A stretch of DNA of 6,726 nucleotides from Balneolales bacterium (GTDB lineage: Bacteria; Bacteroidota; Rhodothermia; Balneolales; HLUCCA01). The stretch covers positions 1-6,726 of the forward strand of contig JAIUMT010000176.1 in assembly GCA_022565415.1 (NCBI GenBank), written 5' to 3'. The notes beneath the pieces are model-generated. The model was not told the DNA's origin and searched no databases. It saw only the letters and a program-made list of their open reading frames with translations. Position numbers and translations under genes: made by a program. This document shows positions 4,919 to 6,726 of this stretch, one piece after another. The stretch's first letter is position 1; every line of letters begins with the position of its first letter.

Positions 4919-6726
4919 CTAGCAAGTTAATTCAATGGTATATTTTGTGCCATTGGATGTGTCGGTTTCGATAGACGCATTCAACTGAAGTGTGAGAGCA
5001 TTTACAAGCTCGAGTCCTAAGGTTGGATGCTTCCCGACTCGAATATGTTTGGGTAATCCAATACCGTTATCCTCGATAATCAGTGTAATCCTATCGTCGA
5101 TTCGGGATAGTCCAACGCTAATTGTACCTGCGCGCCCATTAGGAAATGCATATTTCAGGCTATTTGTAACCAGTTCATTAATGATGATTCCTAGCGGAAC
5201 AGCTGCATCAATACTCATCATTACGTTATCGGCAGTAATCTTCAATTTAACCTTATCTGACTGAAATGATTCGAAAAGATATTGTACTAATTCTTCGAGA
5301 TATTCCCGGTAATTGATGTTGGCTAAATCCTGAGACTTATAAATACGTTCGTGAACCAGCGCCATTGAACGTACACGCGACTGACTATCTTCAAAAAGCA
5401 ACTTCGTATTGGGGTCGTTTATTTGCAATGCCTGAAGCTCGAGCAAACTGCTTACGATTTGAAGGTTGTTTTTTACTCGGTGATGAATTTCCTTGAGCAT
5501 CACTTCCTTCTCTCTGAGAGAACGGATTACGAGATCTTCCGTGCGTTTTCGCTGCAAAGCAACAGAAGCAACGCTGATGAATGTCTCAACGACCTCTTTA
5601 TTAATCGAAGGGGTTTCATCAAAAACGATGATAACCACATTACCGTAAAGTCGATTATTCCAAGCAAGGCCCATAGAGTAGATGCCCTCAATTCCGGCAG
5701 CTTCTTCGACGTAATTGCAGATGCGTTTCGGATATGTTCGGAATAATAGCTGGTATAATCCTCCCTCTACTTGTATTAATTTTGCTTGTTTGAGGGAATC
5801 CAGAGCCTCGTCGGTTGGTTGAAAGTGACTACCCTCGGCAATTTGATTTGAGTATCTGGCCAAAACCTTGTTAATTCGATCTAAACCTATGATATTTCGA
5901 CAAATGAGCTTATTCATGTCGCTTGAATACTCATTTGTGATAATCATTGCATTCGGGAGGAGGTTTGTCAACTGATTGCCAATGTATGAAAAGTGGTCAT
6001 CATCAACCGAGAGATTTAAATATCCAATTGTCGACTCGGATAGAGATTTGATATTCTTGTCTTGGAATGCAATCAGTTCTTGAGACTCTAGTCTGTCGGT
6101 GATGTCTCGGGTACTTAAAACAAATGATTGGACCGTGGTGTCGTCTAGTTTGCTACTGCCACGTGTCTCGAAATAACGATAATTGCCGTCGGCTATGCGA
6201 AAACGGTACGTGTAAAGTTGGCTAATGTCTGGGTTTTCAAGCTCCTCTTTAAAGTAGTCTCGAACCAGTTGTACATCTTCGGGGTGCAAAAAGTTGAATA
6301 AGCTTTTATTAATGACATCCGACTCGGTGTATCCAGTGATCTTGTAAAACGCCGGATTGATATAAAGAAGCTGGCCTTGGCTATCGATTATGGAGAAGAT
6401 ATCGGTCGAGTTTTGAACTAAGATCTTGAACCGGTTTTCGCTTATTTCCAGCGCATCTTCAGCACGCTTTACATCGGTAATATTCCGGGTGGCACAGACG
6501 ATTTCAATGGGCTTCTTATGTTCATCAAGTACATACTTGGATTTCGTTTCGAGCCAAACATAATGACCGTTCTTGTGAAAGCGCCTCCATCGTACGGTAT
6601 GCGTTTTATTGTAGTCGCCGGCAGGTTTGTTGATGTCTTTTAGAACAATTTCGTGGTCGTCGGGGTGTATAAATTCAAGTGCCCCATGTGATAGAAGTTC
6701 TGCCTCAGTAAAGCCATAGATATTTA
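4919..6726 (-). CDS. Sensor histidine kinase, PAS-PAS-GAF-HisKA_2-HATPase (N-terminus beyond right edge)
   Basis: This is a two-component sensor kinase that would autophosphorylate on histidine and pass the phosphate to an unidentified response regulator. The frame is open to the window edge and holds the last 601 residues, so the true start is outside. In order it has a partial PAS domain (about 6726-6440) with FIHPDDHE, KNGHYVWLETK and a RNITDVKRAEDALE linker. A second PAS (about 6433-6080) has DIFSIID, INPAFYKITGY and HPEDVQLV. A GAF-like domain (about 6073-5546) includes GYLNLSVDDD and YSMGLAWNNRLYGNVVI. The HisKA_2 dimerisation domain (about 5518-5285) has LKEIHHRVKNNLQIVSSLLE; the phospho-accepting His is probably the second one, at 5480-5482. 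The HATPase has the N box NELVTNSLKYAFP (5141-5179), DNGIGLP (5051-5071) and GLELVNAL. No membrane segment is seen in this part, so the visible portion is cytoplasmic. The ligand is unknown. All catalytic boxes look intact. It converges on secA with 21 bases between stops. Confidence 0.93.
   Translation of the reverse strand, partial: NIYGFTEAELLSHGALEFIHPDDHEIVLKDINKPAGDYNKTHTVRWRRFHKNGHYVWLETKSKYVLDEHKKPIEIVCATRNITDVKRAEDALEISENRFKILVQNSTDIFSIIDSQGQLLYINPAFYKITGYTESDVINKSLFNFLHPEDVQLVRDYFKEELENPDISQLYTYRFRIADGNYRYFETRGSSKLDDTTVQSFVLSTRDITDRLESQELIAFQDKNIKSLSESTIGYLNLSVDDDHFSYIGNQLTNLLPNAMIITNEYSSDMNKLICRNIIGLDRINKVLARYSNQIAEGSHFQPTDEALDSLKQAKLIQVEGGLYQLLFRTYPKRICNYVEEAAGIEGIYSMGLAWNNRLYGNVVIIVFDETPSINKEVVETFISVASVALQRKRTEDLVIRSLREKEVMLKEIHHRVKNNLQIVSSLLELQALQINDPNTKLLFEDSQSRVRSMALVHERIYKSQDLANINYREYLEELVQYLFESFQSDKVKLKITADNVMMSIDAAVPLGIIINELVTNSLKYAFPNGRAGTISVGLSRIDDRITLIIEDNGIGLPKHIRVGKHPTLGLELVNALTLQLNASIETDTSNGTKYTIELTC

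Noticed and set aside
5423..5746. 107-residue plus-strand frame opposite the kinase GAF and HisKA_2 domains
   Set aside because: The kinase frame carries clear catalytic motifs here; the opposite frame has none.
6287..6289. TTG as a possible start of the kinase gene
   Set aside because: It lies in the middle of the second PAS domain (N-F-L-H-P-E-D) and the frame stays open with PAS sequence to the window edge.
1..6726. A new defence, mobile or biosynthetic system
   Set aside because: All coding sequence is accounted for by known housekeeping families and one ordinary-looking sensor kinase; no transposase, integrase, direct-repeat array or unexplained conserved gene is visible.

Overview
The window is a conserved bacterial housekeeping locus on which two divergent transcription units meet, followed by a convergent sensor-kinase gene. 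I infer an organism of the Bacteroidota/Balneolota (FCB) group. SecA is about 1,120 residues long, with extra segments relative to the E. coli protein that I associate with this group, and it ends in a SEC-C zinc motif. The YidC N-terminus (DRNTLIG followed by a membrane segment) is of the Bacteroidota type. Most starts lack a Shine-Dalgarno sequence. Base composition is moderate, with no visible compositional break. The phylum is an inference from protein character, not a database match.

Layout. On the minus strand, read from about 1256 down to 1, lies the classical cluster rpmH (bL34), rnpA (RNase P protein), yidD (membrane-insertion efficiency factor) and yidC (membrane insertase, cut by the left window edge). 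These genes are packed with overlaps of 20 and 4 bases and then a 34-base gap. Positions 1257-1537 form a 281-base divergent intergenic region holding candidate promoters for both directions and inverted repeats just upstream of secA. On the plus strand, secA (1538-4897) is complete. It ends in an inverted repeat that includes its own stop codon and fills the 21-base gap to the next gene. From 4919 to the right edge, on the minus strand, is the C-terminal 601 residues of a sensor histidine kinase with the order PAS, PAS, GAF, HisKA_2, HATPase. Its N-terminus lies outside the window.

How the genes fit together. SecA is the ATPase motor that pushes proteins through SecYEG. YidC inserts and folds membrane proteins alone or with SecYEG, and YidD helps YidC. 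So the two divergent units carry the motor and the insertase of the same export pathway, alongside a ribosomal protein and the tRNA-processing subunit RnpA. The histidine kinase is probably unrelated; no response regulator is visible next to it.

I see no mobile element, CRISPR array, tRNA or rRNA, and no convincing novel system. The least explained part is the secA leader region (about 1382-1502), which has mutually exclusive inverted repeats.
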